Origin: Bacteroidia bacterium
Lineage (GTDB): Bacteria; Bacteroidota; Bacteroidia; J057; JADKCL01
Direction of reading: 5' to 3'
Assembly (NCBI GenBank): GCA_020635905.1
Contig: JACJYV010000002.1
Location: 806,001-870,000 of the forward strand
DNA length: 64,000 nt
The notes beneath the pieces are model-generated. The model was not told where the DNA came from. It ran no database searches and was given only the letters and a program-made list of their open reading frames with translations. Positions 49,255-59,021 of the stretch are shown here, piece after piece. The position numbers and the translations under genes were made by a program. Position 1 is the first letter of the stretch. Every line of letters starts with the position of its first letter.

Positions 49255-50130
49255 TTACTGAATATTCCTGACCTGCTCCTTAATCTTCTCCAGCTCTTCC
49301 TTCATTTTTACCACAAAAACCTGAATTTCAGCGTCATTGGCTTTGGAACCAATGGTATTGATCTCCCGGCCGATCTCCTGGGCAATGAAGCCCAGTTTCT
49401 TGCCATTGCTTTCCTCCTCGTCGAGGGTTTGCACAAAATATTCGAGGTGCTTGGTCAGGCGCACGATCTCCTCATTGATATCCATTTTCTCAATGTAGTA
49501 GATCAGTTCCTGTTCAAAACGATTTCCGTCAATGTTGAAACTGTCCTGCAACTCGTTGAGAGTTTGCAGCATGCGGGTCCGCACATTTTCCAGACGGTGC
49601 ACCAGCCGCTTTTCAATTTCCTTGAGATTGGCATGGATGAGTTCGCAACGGATGCCCAAATCCCTTTCCAGGGCTTTGCCTTCGGCCCGGCGGCTTTCCA
49701 CCAGCTCTTTGACCGCATTTTGAAAAGCCAGTTCGATCAGTTTCCACTCCTCTGGGTCGGCCTCCTCGGGCTCAGAACTCATGGCGTCGGGCAAGGTCAT
49801 GAGAAAGCCAAAATCGGGCTCGGAAATGATGCCCATCTCTTCCCGCATACTTTTCAGTTCGCGGACATAAGCCGCCACCAAGGGACGGTTGATGCGCAGG
49901 GGATGTTTTTCGGGATTTAATACCTCGACCGTGAGCACTGCACTTATTTTTCCCCGTTTGAGATGCTGGGTGAGCAGATTCCTCAGCACCAACTCATTTT
50001 GCATGTAGTTTTTGGGAATTTTGAGATTCAGCTCGACAAACTTGCTGTTCAGCGACTTCAACTCGACGGTAACTTTGTAATTATCAGAAGAGATCGTAAA
50101 CGATCCGTACCCGGTCATGGATTTAACCAT
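49255..50130 (-). CDS. YicC/YloC-family endoribonuclease
   Basis: A 291-residue cytoplasmic protein. It starts MVKSMTGYGSFTISSDNYKV, the YicC signature (SMTGYG), and has LKSLNSKFVELNLKIP and the C-terminal KKLGFIAQEIGREINTIGSK with NDAEIQ, where conserved acidic residues lie. YicC proteins act as endoribonucleases in E. coli and B. subtilis. It heads the run yicC-gmk-nadD-pssA-purS. Confidence 0.92.
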   Translation of the reverse strand: MVKSMTGYGSFTISSDNYKVTVELKSLNSKFVELNLKIPKNYMQNELVLRNLLTQHLKRGKISAVLTVEVLNPEKHPLRINRPLVAAYVRELKSMREEMGIISEPDFGFLMTLPDAMSSEPEEADPEEWKLIELAFQNAVKELVESRRAEGKALERDLGIRCELIHANLKEIEKRLVHRLENVRTRMLQTLNELQDSFNIDGNRFEQELIYYIEKMDINEEIVRLTKHLEYFVQTLDEEESNGKKLGFIAQEIGREINTIGSKANDAEIQVFVVKMKEELEKIKEQVRNIQ

Positions 50131-50211
50131 AGTGAACTCTTGGTATTAAATTGAGAAAGGCTAAAGTTAATAGATAGATGTAGAGGAACCAATTGGAAAC
50201 AGGGTTAGAAA

Positions 50212-50595
50212 TTAATAATCAACTACTAATTCACCCTTGACAATGTCCTGCTTATAATTCAGGGTATAAGAATAGGAGTCTCCAGGGTGAAACGCTGATT
50301 TTTTCAGAAGAATCCTGTTTTCTCCGTAAGAATTGATGTATTGGCTTTGCCAGATCTTTTCGCCCATGTCGTTGAAAAGGCGAATTTCCACAATGCCGCT
50401 GTAAGGTAGTTCGTAGTTCAATTCCACTACGCTTTCCTTGATGTCATAACCTTTGAATGCAATTTTGGAGTCAACGACGCGGGAACCCTCAGACAGGGAT
50501 TGTGCCTGTACAGACTGATTTCCTGCCAGCAAAAGCAGGATAAACAGCCCAAAAGCAGGCAGAATAGTCTTCACAATTCGTCGATTGAGGTTCAA
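50212..50595 (-). CDS. Small secreted beta-rich protein resembling a lone sorting-type domain
   Basis: A 127-residue protein with a signal peptide (ends QSVQAQ). The mature part is one beta-sandwich-like stretch: VVELNYELPYSGIVEIRLF, then NDMGEKIWQSQYINSYGENR and YSYTLNYKQDIVKGELVV, which resembles a T9SS C-terminal domain with no cargo in front of it. Function unknown. The start is TTG at 50595, or GTG at 50574, which gives a more classical signal peptide (MKTILPAFGLFILL). Confidence 0.6.
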   Translation of the reverse strand: MNLNRRIVKTILPAFGLFILLLLAGNQSVQAQSLSEGSRVVDSKIAFKGYDIKESVVELNYELPYSGIVEIRLFNDMGEKIWQSQYINSYGENRILLKKSAFHPGDSYSYTLNYKQDIVKGELVVDY

Positions 50596-50622
50596 TGATT
50601 AAAACTCAGTTATCCAAAGAAA

Positions 50623-50630
50623 CAAATATA
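50623..50630 (-). promoter_or_regulatory. Candidate -7 element for the small secreted protein gene
   Basis: The reverse strand reads TATATTTG, a perfect TAnnTTTG match, 28 bp before the 50595 start (49 bp before the GTG alternative). Confidence 0.5.
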
Positions 50631-50731
50631 CTCGTCAGTTGGTAGATTCTCTAAATACCTCTGAAAAAATTTTCAACATTTTAATAACTTGAACCAAGGT
50701 TTATACCCATCTGGTCCCGTTAATTTTTTCT

Positions 50732-53719
50732 ATGAAAAAAACGATCTTATTTCTTTCCTTATTGCTCTGCTTTGGCCTGATTCAGGCCCAGGAGCCCATA
50801 TCTCAGCAAAAAGTCAGAGACAATACGCCCGAAGTCCATGCCCTGGTCCATGCCACGGTTATTCAACAGCCGGGCAAAAAACTGGACGATGCCACCCTTT
50901 TGATCCGCGACGGAAAAATTGAGGCCGTGGGAAAAAATGTCTCCATTCCTGCAGATGCCCTGGTTCACGACCTGAAAGGCCTGTGGATTTTTCCCGGTCT
51001 GATCGAGCCCTGGTCAAATTATGGCCTGACCAAACCCGAAAAAGGATCCAAAATGCGCTTCGGCGAAGCGCCTCAGTACGAAAGCAAAACCCAGGGTCCC
51101 TGGTCCTGGAACCAGGCGGTCAAGCCTGAGTTCAGGGCGGCTGAAAGCATCATCGAAGATGAAAAAGCTGCCCAGGCCCTGCGAAAGGAAGGGTTCACCA
51201 CCCTGCAGGTGGTGCCTCTGGACGGAATCTTCCGCGGCACCGCGGCAGTGATCAATCTGGGGAAAGGGAGCCTTTCCAACAACATGCTCAAAGGCAATTC
51301 TGCCGCAGCCCTCTCCTTTGACAAAGGCAGTTCCACCCAAAGCTATCCCAGTTCGCTCATGGGTGCCATCGCCCTGATCCGCCAAACCTTCCTCGATCAG
51401 TCCTGGTACAGCAGCACCCCGCGGGAAATTACGGGCACCAATCTTTCCCTGGAAGCCCTGGGCGAGCAACTGAAAGGCATGAACCTCCTTTTTGAAGTGT
51501 GGGATTATCTGGATATCCCCCGGGCGGCTAAAATTGGCACGGAATTCAGCCGCAAATTCATTTTCAAAGCCTCTGGCCACGAATATCAGCGCCTGGCTGA
51601 GATCAAAACTGCCTTTCAGGGCCAGCCAGTAATCGTGCCCCTCAATTTTCAGGCGGCCTATTCCATCCAAACCGTGGCCGACGGCCGCGAAATTCCCCTC
51701 AGCGACCTGCGCCAATGGGAATTTGACCCGCAAAACCCGTCCCGTCTGCAAAAAGAGGGCATTTCCATCGCCTTCACCACGGACGGGCTCAAAGCTCCTG
51801 CTGACCTCTGGGGCAACCTGCGCAAAGCGATCAAAGCGGGCCTTTCAGAGGACGAGGCCCTGCGGGCTCTGACCCTCAATCCCGCTGCCATTTTGGGATT
51901 GCAAAACGAGTTGGGTTCGCTGGAAGCTGGCAAACAGGCCAATTTTGTGGTTTCGTCGGGAAATATTTTTGAAGAAGGCACGGAGATTTTCGAAACCTGG
52001 GTCAAAGGAGAAAAATTTGAAGGAATCAACCGTCCACCTTTTGATCTGCGGGGAGAATATGAAGGAGAGTTGGATGCAGAGAAAGTGAGAATTTCCCTGA
52101 GTGGCAAAATGAGCGCCCCCAAAGCGACATTCTACCTGGGCAAAGACACCCTGAATGGTACCTGTGAATTTTCCCAAAATCTGATCCATTTCAGCTTCAA
52201 TCAAAAGGAAAAAGGATTTTTCCGCCTGAGTGGCACCCCGGAAAACGGAAAAATTTCTGGTTATGGGGAGAATCCTGCCGGAAAACGCATTCGCTGGACC
52301 GCTACCCGCACGGGTCCCGTAAAAGAAAAAGAAAAGAAGGAAAAAGAGCCCGCCCCGGCGGCAGGCCACCTGACTCTGCCTAACCTGGCCTTTGGCCTGG
52401 AAAAACCTGCAGAAGCGGAAAATCTGGTGATTCGCAAGGCCACCCTCTGGACCAATGGCCCCGACGGAATCGTGCAGGAGGGCGATATCTGGATTCAGGA
52501 GGGCAAAATCAAAGCCGTGGGCAAAGACCTGAAGGTCAAAGGAGCGGTCGAGCTGGATGGCAAAGGCCTGCATGTGAGCCCGGGCATCATTGACGAGCAC
52601 TCCCACATTGCCATTTCCCGCGGAGTCAACGAAGGAACCCACAACGTTTCGGCCGAGGTACGGATCGGGGATGTGCTCAATCCCGACGACATCAACATTT
52701 ACCGCCAACTCAGCGGCGGCGTCACCACCTCCCAGTTGCTGCATGGCTCAGCCAACCCCATTGGCGGACAAAATGAGATTATCAAACTGCGCTGGGGAAG
52801 CGGGGCTGAGGAAATGAAATTTGCCCAGGCGCCCGAATTCATCAAATTTGCCCTGGGTGAAAACGTCAAACAGTCCAACTGGGGGGATGCCTTTACCAGC
52901 CGTTACCCTCAAACCCGGGCCGGGGTGGAGCAATTGATTCGTGATGCCTTCCAGGCGGCCAAAGACCAGGAAAAACTGGCTGCTGCGGGCAATCCCCTGG
53001 CCAAACGCCGAAACCTTCAGTTGGAAACCCTGCGGGAAATTCTGCAAAACAAGCGTTTCATCACCTGCCACTCCTACGTGCAGTCCGAAATCAATATGCT
53101 GATGAAACTGGGCGACGAAATGGGTTTCAGGGTCAATACCTTTACCCATATTCTGGAAGGTTATAAAGTGGCGGCCCAAATGAAAGCCCACGGGGTGAAT
53201 GCCTCCACTTTTTCCGACTGGTGGGCCTATAAATTTGAGGTGATGGACGCCATTCCCTATAACGCAGTCCTCATGGCCAAAGCCGGGATCAACACCTGCA
53301 TCAATTCTGACGACGCAGAAATGGGTCGTCGCCTCAACCAGGAAGCCGCCAAATCCGTGAAATACGGGGGCATGGCCGAAGAGGACGCCCTAAAAATGGT
53401 GACCCTCAATCCCGCCAAAGCCCTGCACATCGACCAATATGTGGGCAGTTTGGAAGTTGGCAAAGACGCTGACCTGGTGGTCTGGTCTGATCACCCGCTC
53501 TCCGTGTATGCCGTGGCAAAAATGACCTTTGTGGATGGCCGCCGCCTCTTTGACCGGGACAGCGATCTGGCAATGCGAACCCAGGTGGCGACCGAGCGAA
53601 CGGCCCTGATCAATAAAATGATGGCCGACAAAGGCGCAGACAAAAAGCCATTTGCGCCCAAAGGCGACGGCAAACTTTACCATTGTGATACCCTTGAAAG
53701 CGATTACTGCCATGAATAA
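50732..53719 (+). CDS. Secreted tandem amidohydrolase-family protein
   Basis: A 995-residue protein with a signal peptide (MKKTILFLSLLLCFGLIQAQ) and two amidohydrolase-like halves. The second half (residues about 560-970) has metal ligands: IIDEHSHIAISRGVNEG (His-x-His), FITCHSYVQ, VNTFTHILEGY and CINSDDAEMGRR. The first half keeps the fold edges (LWIFPGLIEPWSNYGL) but has EPWSN where the His-x-His should be. Between them is a beta-sandwich and a Lys/Glu-rich linker. It is probably a periplasmic imidazolonepropionase- or dipeptidase-like hydrolase with one dead half. The next gene overlaps by 8 bp. Confidence 0.82.
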   Translation: MKKTILFLSLLLCFGLIQAQEPISQQKVRDNTPEVHALVHATVIQQPGKKLDDATLLIRDGKIEAVGKNVSIPADALVHDLKGLWIFPGLIEPWSNYGLTKPEKGSKMRFGEAPQYESKTQGPWSWNQAVKPEFRAAESIIEDEKAAQALRKEGFTTLQVVPLDGIFRGTAAVINLGKGSLSNNMLKGNSAAALSFDKGSSTQSYPSSLMGAIALIRQTFLDQSWYSSTPREITGTNLSLEALGEQLKGMNLLFEVWDYLDIPRAAKIGTEFSRKFIFKASGHEYQRLAEIKTAFQGQPVIVPLNFQAAYSIQTVADGREIPLSDLRQWEFDPQNPSRLQKEGISIAFTTDGLKAPADLWGNLRKAIKAGLSEDEALRALTLNPAAILGLQNELGSLEAGKQANFVVSSGNIFEEGTEIFETWVKGEKFEGINRPPFDLRGEYEGELDAEKVRISLSGKMSAPKATFYLGKDTLNGTCEFSQNLIHFSFNQKEKGFFRLSGTPENGKISGYGENPAGKRIRWTATRTGPVKEKEKKEKEPAPAAGHLTLPNLAFGLEKPAEAENLVIRKATLWTNGPDGIVQEGDIWIQEGKIKAVGKDLKVKGAVELDGKGLHVSPGIIDEHSHIAISRGVNEGTHNVSAEVRIGDVLNPDDINIYRQLSGGVTTSQLLHGSANPIGGQNEIIKLRWGSGAEEMKFAQAPEFIKFALGENVKQSNWGDAFTSRYPQTRAGVEQLIRDAFQAAKDQEKLAAAGNPLAKRRNLQLETLREILQNKRFITCHSYVQSEINMLMKLGDEMGFRVNTFTHILEGYKVAAQMKAHGVNASTFSDWWAYKFEVMDAIPYNAVLMAKAGINTCINSDDAEMGRRLNQEAAKSVKYGGMAEEDALKMVTLNPAKALHIDQYVGSLEVGKDADLVVWSDHPLSVYAVAKMTFVDGRRLFDRDSDLAMRTQVATERTALINKMMADKGADKKPFAPKGDGKLYHCDTLESDYCHE

Positions 53720-55010
53720 TACCTTCCGTTTAACCAGCCTGATTTGTCTCCTGATCTCCATTCAGGGCGTAATCGCACAAAGTGTGCCCACCCCCGCGCC
53801 TCCGCAGGAGGAACCCATCATTCTGAAAAATGCCACCATCCACGACGGAAAAGGAAAGGTGATTCAGGGGGATGTGTTGCTGCTTAATGGCAAAATCGAA
53901 GAAGTGGGCACGGTGACCCAGACTTTCAAGCGCTCCCAGACCATTGATTGCTCGGGAAAACACATTTATCCCGGCCTGATCGCTCCCAATACTGACCTGG
54001 GGCTGGTGGAAGTGGAAGCCGTAAGATCTACCCGGGACGTTTCTGAAACAGGTGAAATCAATCCCAATATCCGGGCTCTGGTGGCCTACAACACAGATTC
54101 ACGGGTTACTCCCACGGTGAAATCCAATGGCATTTTGCTGGCCCAGATCGTGCCCGACGGCGGCCTGATCTCAGGCCGCTCCTCCGTGGTATCCCTGGAT
54201 GCCTGGAACTGGGAAGATGCCGCCTACCAGGCGGATGAGGGGGTCCACATCCGCTGGCCCAACCTCAATTTCAGGGACAATCCCAACGGACCGCCCCTTG
54301 ACAAGCAAAAGGAAACCGCAGAAAAACAGCTCAACCAGATGGAAGATGCCCTGAACGATGCGAAATCCTACCAACTGGCCAAAAAATCGGGTTCCCTGAA
54401 GGCTACAGACCTGCGCTGGGAGGCCATGATCCCGCTTTTGGAAGGCAAAATCCCCGCCTATGTACATGCCAACACAGAAAAACAAATTGCCTCAGCCCTT
54501 GATTTTCAACATCGCCACGGATTCAAAATGGTGTTGGTGGAAGGTGCTGATGCCCATTTGTTTTTGCAGGAACTGAAGGAAAGAAATATCCCGGTCATTC
54601 TGCGCAAAACCCATTCTTTGCCCAATCACGAAGACGATGCGGTCGATTTGCCCTATCATTTGCCTGCTTTGCTTTACGAAGCGGGGGTAAATTTTTGCCT
54701 GAGCGGATCGGGAAACTGGGATCAGCGCAATCTTCCCTTCCTGGCCGGCACGGCTGCGGCTTACGGACTTCCAAAGGAGGAGGCCCTGGCCGCCATCACT
54801 TCCAAAACTGCCCAGATTCTGGGCATTGATTCCCGTACGGGTTCGATCGAACCCGGAAAAGACGCCAATCTGATTGTCTCTGCCGGGGATTTACTGGATA
54901 TGCGGACTTCCGTGGTGGAAATGGCCTTTTTTCAGGGCAGAAATCTGGATTTGGGAAACCGTCAAAAAGACCTTTATCAAAAATTCGGAAACCGCCCCAC
55001 AGGCAATTAA
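53712..55010 (+). CDS. Secreted amidohydrolase-like protein lacking the metal motif
   Basis: A 432-residue protein with a signal peptide (ends GVIAQS). It has the amidohydrolase start (IILKNATIHDGKGKVIQGDV), the barrel entry GKHIYPGLIAPNTDLGLVEV and the end region ITSKTAQILGIDSRTGSIEP with GKDANLIV. The His-x-His of strand 1 is replaced by Asn-Thr-Asp, as in the first half of the preceding protein, so it is probably not a metal-dependent hydrolase. It likely pairs with the upstream protein. I chose the ATG at 53712, which puts the signal peptide first. Confidence 0.8.
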   Translation: MNNTFRLTSLICLLISIQGVIAQSVPTPAPPQEEPIILKNATIHDGKGKVIQGDVLLLNGKIEEVGTVTQTFKRSQTIDCSGKHIYPGLIAPNTDLGLVEVEAVRSTRDVSETGEINPNIRALVAYNTDSRVTPTVKSNGILLAQIVPDGGLISGRSSVVSLDAWNWEDAAYQADEGVHIRWPNLNFRDNPNGPPLDKQKETAEKQLNQMEDALNDAKSYQLAKKSGSLKATDLRWEAMIPLLEGKIPAYVHANTEKQIASALDFQHRHGFKMVLVEGADAHLFLQELKERNIPVILRKTHSLPNHEDDAVDLPYHLPALLYEAGVNFCLSGSGNWDQRNLPFLAGTAAAYGLPKEEALAAITSKTAQILGIDSRTGSIEPGKDANLIVSAGDLLDMRTSVVEMAFFQGRNLDLGNRQKDLYQKFGNRPTGN

Positions 55011-55236
55011 AAACGATCATTACAGCTAAATCAGGCCAATTTTTTACAAAAATTGGACCCAAAGAAATTCCCGTTTTGAAAGCGGGAAAAAATTCTGGAA
55101 AAATAATCTGAAAATCCTCTTTGACCAGCCTTTAAAAAGATTGGTTCTCTCCGTTTTATGCTATAAATTGCAGGCTATTGCCGTTTTGAACGGCAGGGAA
55201 AAGTAATTGAAGCAGTCATTTAGTATTTAAAATAGA

Positions 55237-56280
55237 ATGAGTCCACTTATTACAACACTTATTATCATTGGATTGGCTCTGTTTGTCATCCTGACGGCGG
55301 CTGCCTATGCAGTGTATTTTGAGCGCAAAATTTCCGCCTGGATCCAGCAGCGCCCGGGTCCCAACCGGGTAGGTCCGCTTGGATTGCTGCAGCCGCTGGC
55401 CGACGTAATCAAGCTTCTGCTCAAGGAAGACATTGTGCCTGAAGCAGGTGATAAGCTCATTCACTTTCTGGCTCCCATCATTTCCGTAACGGTGGCCCTG
55501 TCTGCCTACGCGGTTATTCCCTTCTCCCAGGACGTTTACATTTCCGATCCCAACATCGGGGTGCTGTTTATTCTGGCCGCCACCTCTATTGGGGTGTATG
55601 GAATCACCCTGGCGGGATGGGCCTCCAACAGCAAATATGCACTCATGGGGGGGATGCGTTCCTCCGCCCAAATGATCAGCTACGAACTTTCCATGGGTAT
55701 CTCCGTGGTAGGGGTAATTCTGCTGACCAACGCCATCGCACCCGATGGATCCAACTACCTCAGCTTAAAAACTATTGTCGAAGCACAATATCACAGCGCC
55801 TGGTTCGTCTTCCTCAATCCAATTGCCATGTTTATTTTCATAACATGTTCATTTGCGGAAACCAACCGTGCTCCCTTCGACCTGGTTGAAGCCGAGCAGG
55901 AACTGGTAGGTGGATTCCATACGGAATATTCTTCCATGAAATTCGCCTTGTTCTTTGTGGCAGAATACATCAACATGCTGGTTGCTTCCATGTTCATTAC
56001 CACCCTGTTCTTCGGAGGATATCTGGGAATCGGGGAAAGCTTTTTCCGGGAAACTGAACTGTGGAATAGTGAAATCTGGCGCAATCTCTGGGGAATCAGC
56101 TGGTTTACCCTGAAAACCCTGTTTTTTGCCGGGGTTTTCATCTGGATCCGCTGGACCCTGCCCCGTTTCAAATATAATCAGTTGATGGACATTGGCTGGA
56201 AAAGTTTCCTGCCTGTTTCCATCGTCAACCTGATGCTGGTTGCGATCGGCATCTACCTGTATATCAATTACATTCAATAG
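55237..56280 (+). CDS. nuoH: NADH-quinone oxidoreductase subunit H
   Basis: The membrane subunit of respiratory complex I that forms part of the quinone channel. The 347-residue protein has eight or so hydrophobic segments and the signatures YFERKISAWIQQRPGPNRVG and FAETNRAPFDLVEAEQELVG with HTEYSS. Length is normal. No other nuo gene is within the window, which is unusual. The 226-bp leader (55011-55236) has a 7-bp hairpin TGCCGTT/AACGGCA at 55179-55195 with no T-run. Confidence 0.94.
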   Translation: MSPLITTLIIIGLALFVILTAAAYAVYFERKISAWIQQRPGPNRVGPLGLLQPLADVIKLLLKEDIVPEAGDKLIHFLAPIISVTVALSAYAVIPFSQDVYISDPNIGVLFILAATSIGVYGITLAGWASNSKYALMGGMRSSAQMISYELSMGISVVGVILLTNAIAPDGSNYLSLKTIVEAQYHSAWFVFLNPIAMFIFITCSFAETNRAPFDLVEAEQELVGGFHTEYSSMKFALFFVAEYINMLVASMFITTLFFGGYLGIGESFFRETELWNSEIWRNLWGISWFTLKTLFFAGVFIWIRWTLPRFKYNQLMDIGWKSFLPVSIVNLMLVAIGIYLYINYIQ

Positions 56281-56323
56281 ACAAAGGCCGTAACAATTAA
56301 GGTTCCTGGCCGTTATATGAGCT

Positions 56324-58885
56324 ATGGGAAACATGGAATCAAACTTCTCTGACCGGGTAAAGGATGTGATCTCTTACAGCAGAGAGGAAGCCTTGCGCCT
56401 CGGGCACGACTACATCGGCCCGGAACATCTCCTGCTTGGCCTTATTCGTGAAGGAGAAGGTAAAGCCATTAAAATCCTGGTGAACCTGGGCGTGGATCTG
56501 CAAAAGCTCAGAAAAACCATTGAAAATGCCATCAAAGGCACCATTACCGTGGTCAGTGGAAAAAACCTTCCCCTGACCCGCCAGGCAGAAAAAGTGCTGA
56601 AAATCACTTACCTGGAAGCAAAATTAGATAAAAGCAACCTGATCGGAACCGAACACCTGCTCTTGTCCATCCTTCGCGAGGACAATAACATAGCAGCCCA
56701 GATTCTCTCCAAATTTGGAGTGACCTACGACGTGTTCCGTTCAGAATTAGACACCAAAGAAGACGTTTCAAAACCGCGTATGTCAATGACCAGTGATCCC
56801 GGAGATCCGGGAGAGTACGGCTCATCGGGTTCAGAAAGATCCCGCAAGAGCAGCAAATCCAAAACTCCCGTCCTCGACAATTTCGGACGGGACCTCACCC
56901 AGGCCGCCGAAGATGGCCGCCTTGACCCCATCGTGGGGCGTGAAAAGGAAATTGAAAGGGTGGCCCAGATTCTCAGCCGCCGCAAGAAAAACAACCCCGT
57001 TCTCATTGGTGAGCCCGGGGTGGGTAAAACCGCCATCGCCGAAGGCCTGGCCCTGCGCATCATTCAGCGCAAAGTGAGCCGCGTGCTTTTCAATAAGCGC
57101 ATTGTCACCCTCGACATCGCTTCACTCGTGGCTGGTACCAAGTACCGCGGACAGTTTGAAGAGCGGATGAAAGCAGTCATGGCCGAACTGGAAAAATCCC
57201 CGGACATTATCCTTTTCATTGACGAATTGCACACCATTGTGGGCGCTGGCGGAGCTTCAGGCTCTCTGGATGCTTCCAACATCTTCAAACCCGCCCTTTC
57301 CCGTGGGGATATCCAGTGCATCGGCGCCACCACCCTCGACGAGTACCGTCAGTACATCGAGAAGGATGGCGCACTGGAACGCCGCTTCCAGAAAGTGATG
57401 GTGGACCCCACCAACGTGGAGGAAACCCTGCAAATCCTGACCAACATCAAGGAGAAGTACGAAGAACATCACAACGTGGACTATACCGAGGAAGCCACCC
57501 GCGCCTGCGTGGTCCTCAGCGACCGCTACATCAGCGACCGTTACTTCCCCGACAAAGCCATCGACGTGCTGGACGAAGCAGGATCCCGGGTACACATCAA
57601 TAATATCCAGGTTCCCAAAGCTATTCTGGATCTTGAGAAAAAGATCGAGGAAGTGAAGGAACTGAAAAATAAGGTGGTAAAAAGCCAGAAATACGAGGAG
57701 GCCGCCCGTCTCCGTGACCAGGAAAAGAAACTCCTGGAAGAACTGGAGCTGCAAAAGGTCATGTGGGAAGAAGAAACCAAGACCAAGCGCTACACCGTGA
57801 CTGAAGAAGACGTGGCTGCCGTGGTGGGCATGATGACGGGTATTCCCGTAACCAAAATTGCGGCTGGCGAAGCTGAAAAGCTGGTTCACATGGAAGAAGA
57901 ACTGCAAAAGCGGATCATCGGCCAGAACGAAGCCATTACCAAACTGGTTAAATCCATCAAACGTTCACGCCTGGGCCTGAAAGATCCCAATAAGCCAATT
58001 GGATCCTTCCTGTTCCTCGGACAAACTGGTGTTGGTAAAACTGAACTGGCCAAGGCCCTGGCCAGCTACCTGTTCGACAGTGAGGAAGCCCTGATCCGGG
58101 TGGATATGAGTGAATACATGGAAAAATTCACCGTTTCCCGTCTGGTTGGAGCGCCTCCCGGCTACGTAGGCTACGAAGAAGGTGGTCAGCTGACCGAAAA
58201 AATCCGCCGCAAGCCTTACTCTGTGGTGCTGCTCGACGAGATCGAAAAAGCCCACCCTGATGTGTTCAACATCCTGCTCCAGGTGCTCGACGACGGCATG
58301 CTGACTGATGGTCTGGGTCGCAGGATTGACTTCAAAAACACCATTGTGATTATGACCTCCAACGTAGGTGCGCGCGAAGTGAAAGACTTTGGCGCTGGAG
58401 TTGGATTCAATACTGCATCCAAAACTTCCCGTTCGTTTGACGCCATCAAGAGCGTGATCGAGGGAGCTTTGAAGCGGGTATTCCGTCCTGAATTCCTCAA
58501 CCGCGTGGATGATGTCGTATTCTTCAATCCGCTCGAAAAAGAACACATTCTGCAGATCATCGACCTGTCACTCAACAAAGTGTTCAAGCGCATTGAAACC
58601 ATGGGTTATAAGGTAAAGGTTAGTCAGCCCGCCAAAGAATTCATCGCTGACAAAGGCTATGACCAGCAGTTTGGTGCCCGACCCCTCAACCGCGCCCTGC
58701 AAAAATACCTGGAAGATCCCATTGCAGATGAGATTCTGAAAGGATTGAATGAAGGCGAGACCATTGAGGTCGATCTCGACGACAAGAAAACCGAGCTGAA
58801 GTTCAAAGTGAAACCCATCAAAGGTGCCAAAAAGAAAGCCTCCAAAGAGGAAGAAGAAGATGGCGCCAGCGAGGAGAAAAAGTGA
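56324..58885 (+). CDS. clpC: ATP-dependent Clp protease ATPase subunit ClpC
   Basis: An 853-residue Hsp100 unfoldase feeding ClpP. Two Clp_N repeats (FSDRVKDVISYSREEALRLG; LPLTRQAEKVLKITYLEA), the first AAA domain (Walker A LIGEPGVGKTAIAEGLA near residue 227, Walker B IILFIDELH), a UVR motif (NKVVKSQKYEEAARLRDQE, about 440-460) that separates ClpC from ClpA/B, and the second AAA domain (FLGQTGVGKTELAKALA near 568, LLDEIEKAHPDVFN). A Lys/Glu-rich tail ends the protein. The start is the ATG at 56324; ATG at 56333 is an alternative. Confidence 0.96.
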   Translation: MGNMESNFSDRVKDVISYSREEALRLGHDYIGPEHLLLGLIREGEGKAIKILVNLGVDLQKLRKTIENAIKGTITVVSGKNLPLTRQAEKVLKITYLEAKLDKSNLIGTEHLLLSILREDNNIAAQILSKFGVTYDVFRSELDTKEDVSKPRMSMTSDPGDPGEYGSSGSERSRKSSKSKTPVLDNFGRDLTQAAEDGRLDPIVGREKEIERVAQILSRRKKNNPVLIGEPGVGKTAIAEGLALRIIQRKVSRVLFNKRIVTLDIASLVAGTKYRGQFEERMKAVMAELEKSPDIILFIDELHTIVGAGGASGSLDASNIFKPALSRGDIQCIGATTLDEYRQYIEKDGALERRFQKVMVDPTNVEETLQILTNIKEKYEEHHNVDYTEEATRACVVLSDRYISDRYFPDKAIDVLDEAGSRVHINNIQVPKAILDLEKKIEEVKELKNKVVKSQKYEEAARLRDQEKKLLEELELQKVMWEEETKTKRYTVTEEDVAAVVGMMTGIPVTKIAAGEAEKLVHMEEELQKRIIGQNEAITKLVKSIKRSRLGLKDPNKPIGSFLFLGQTGVGKTELAKALASYLFDSEEALIRVDMSEYMEKFTVSRLVGAPPGYVGYEEGGQLTEKIRRKPYSVVLLDEIEKAHPDVFNILLQVLDDGMLTDGLGRRIDFKNTIVIMTSNVGAREVKDFGAGVGFNTASKTSRSFDAIKSVIEGALKRVFRPEFLNRVDDVVFFNPLEKEHILQIIDLSLNKVFKRIETMGYKVKVSQPAKEFIADKGYDQQFGARPLNRALQKYLEDPIADEILKGLNEGETIEVDLDDKKTELKFKVKPIKGAKKKASKEEEEDGASEEKK

Positions 58886-58904
58886 TCTGAATTTTCTTTA
58901 ATAT

Positions 58905-58934
58905 AAAAAGCCGCCCGATTTGGGCGGCTTTTTT
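58905..58934 (+). terminator. Terminator after clpC
   Basis: AAAAGCCGCCC and GGGCGGCTTTT form an 11-bp stem with a 5-nt loop, followed by a T-rich tract (TTTTTTATTTTTT), 20 bp after the clpC stop. Confidence 0.92.
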
Positions 58935-59021
58935 ATTTTTTGGAATCTCTTAAAATTTTGAAGCTCAGGATTTGCCTTGATCTTCTATGTTTTAAGAGAT
59001 TCCTTTCTACATAAAACTTCC

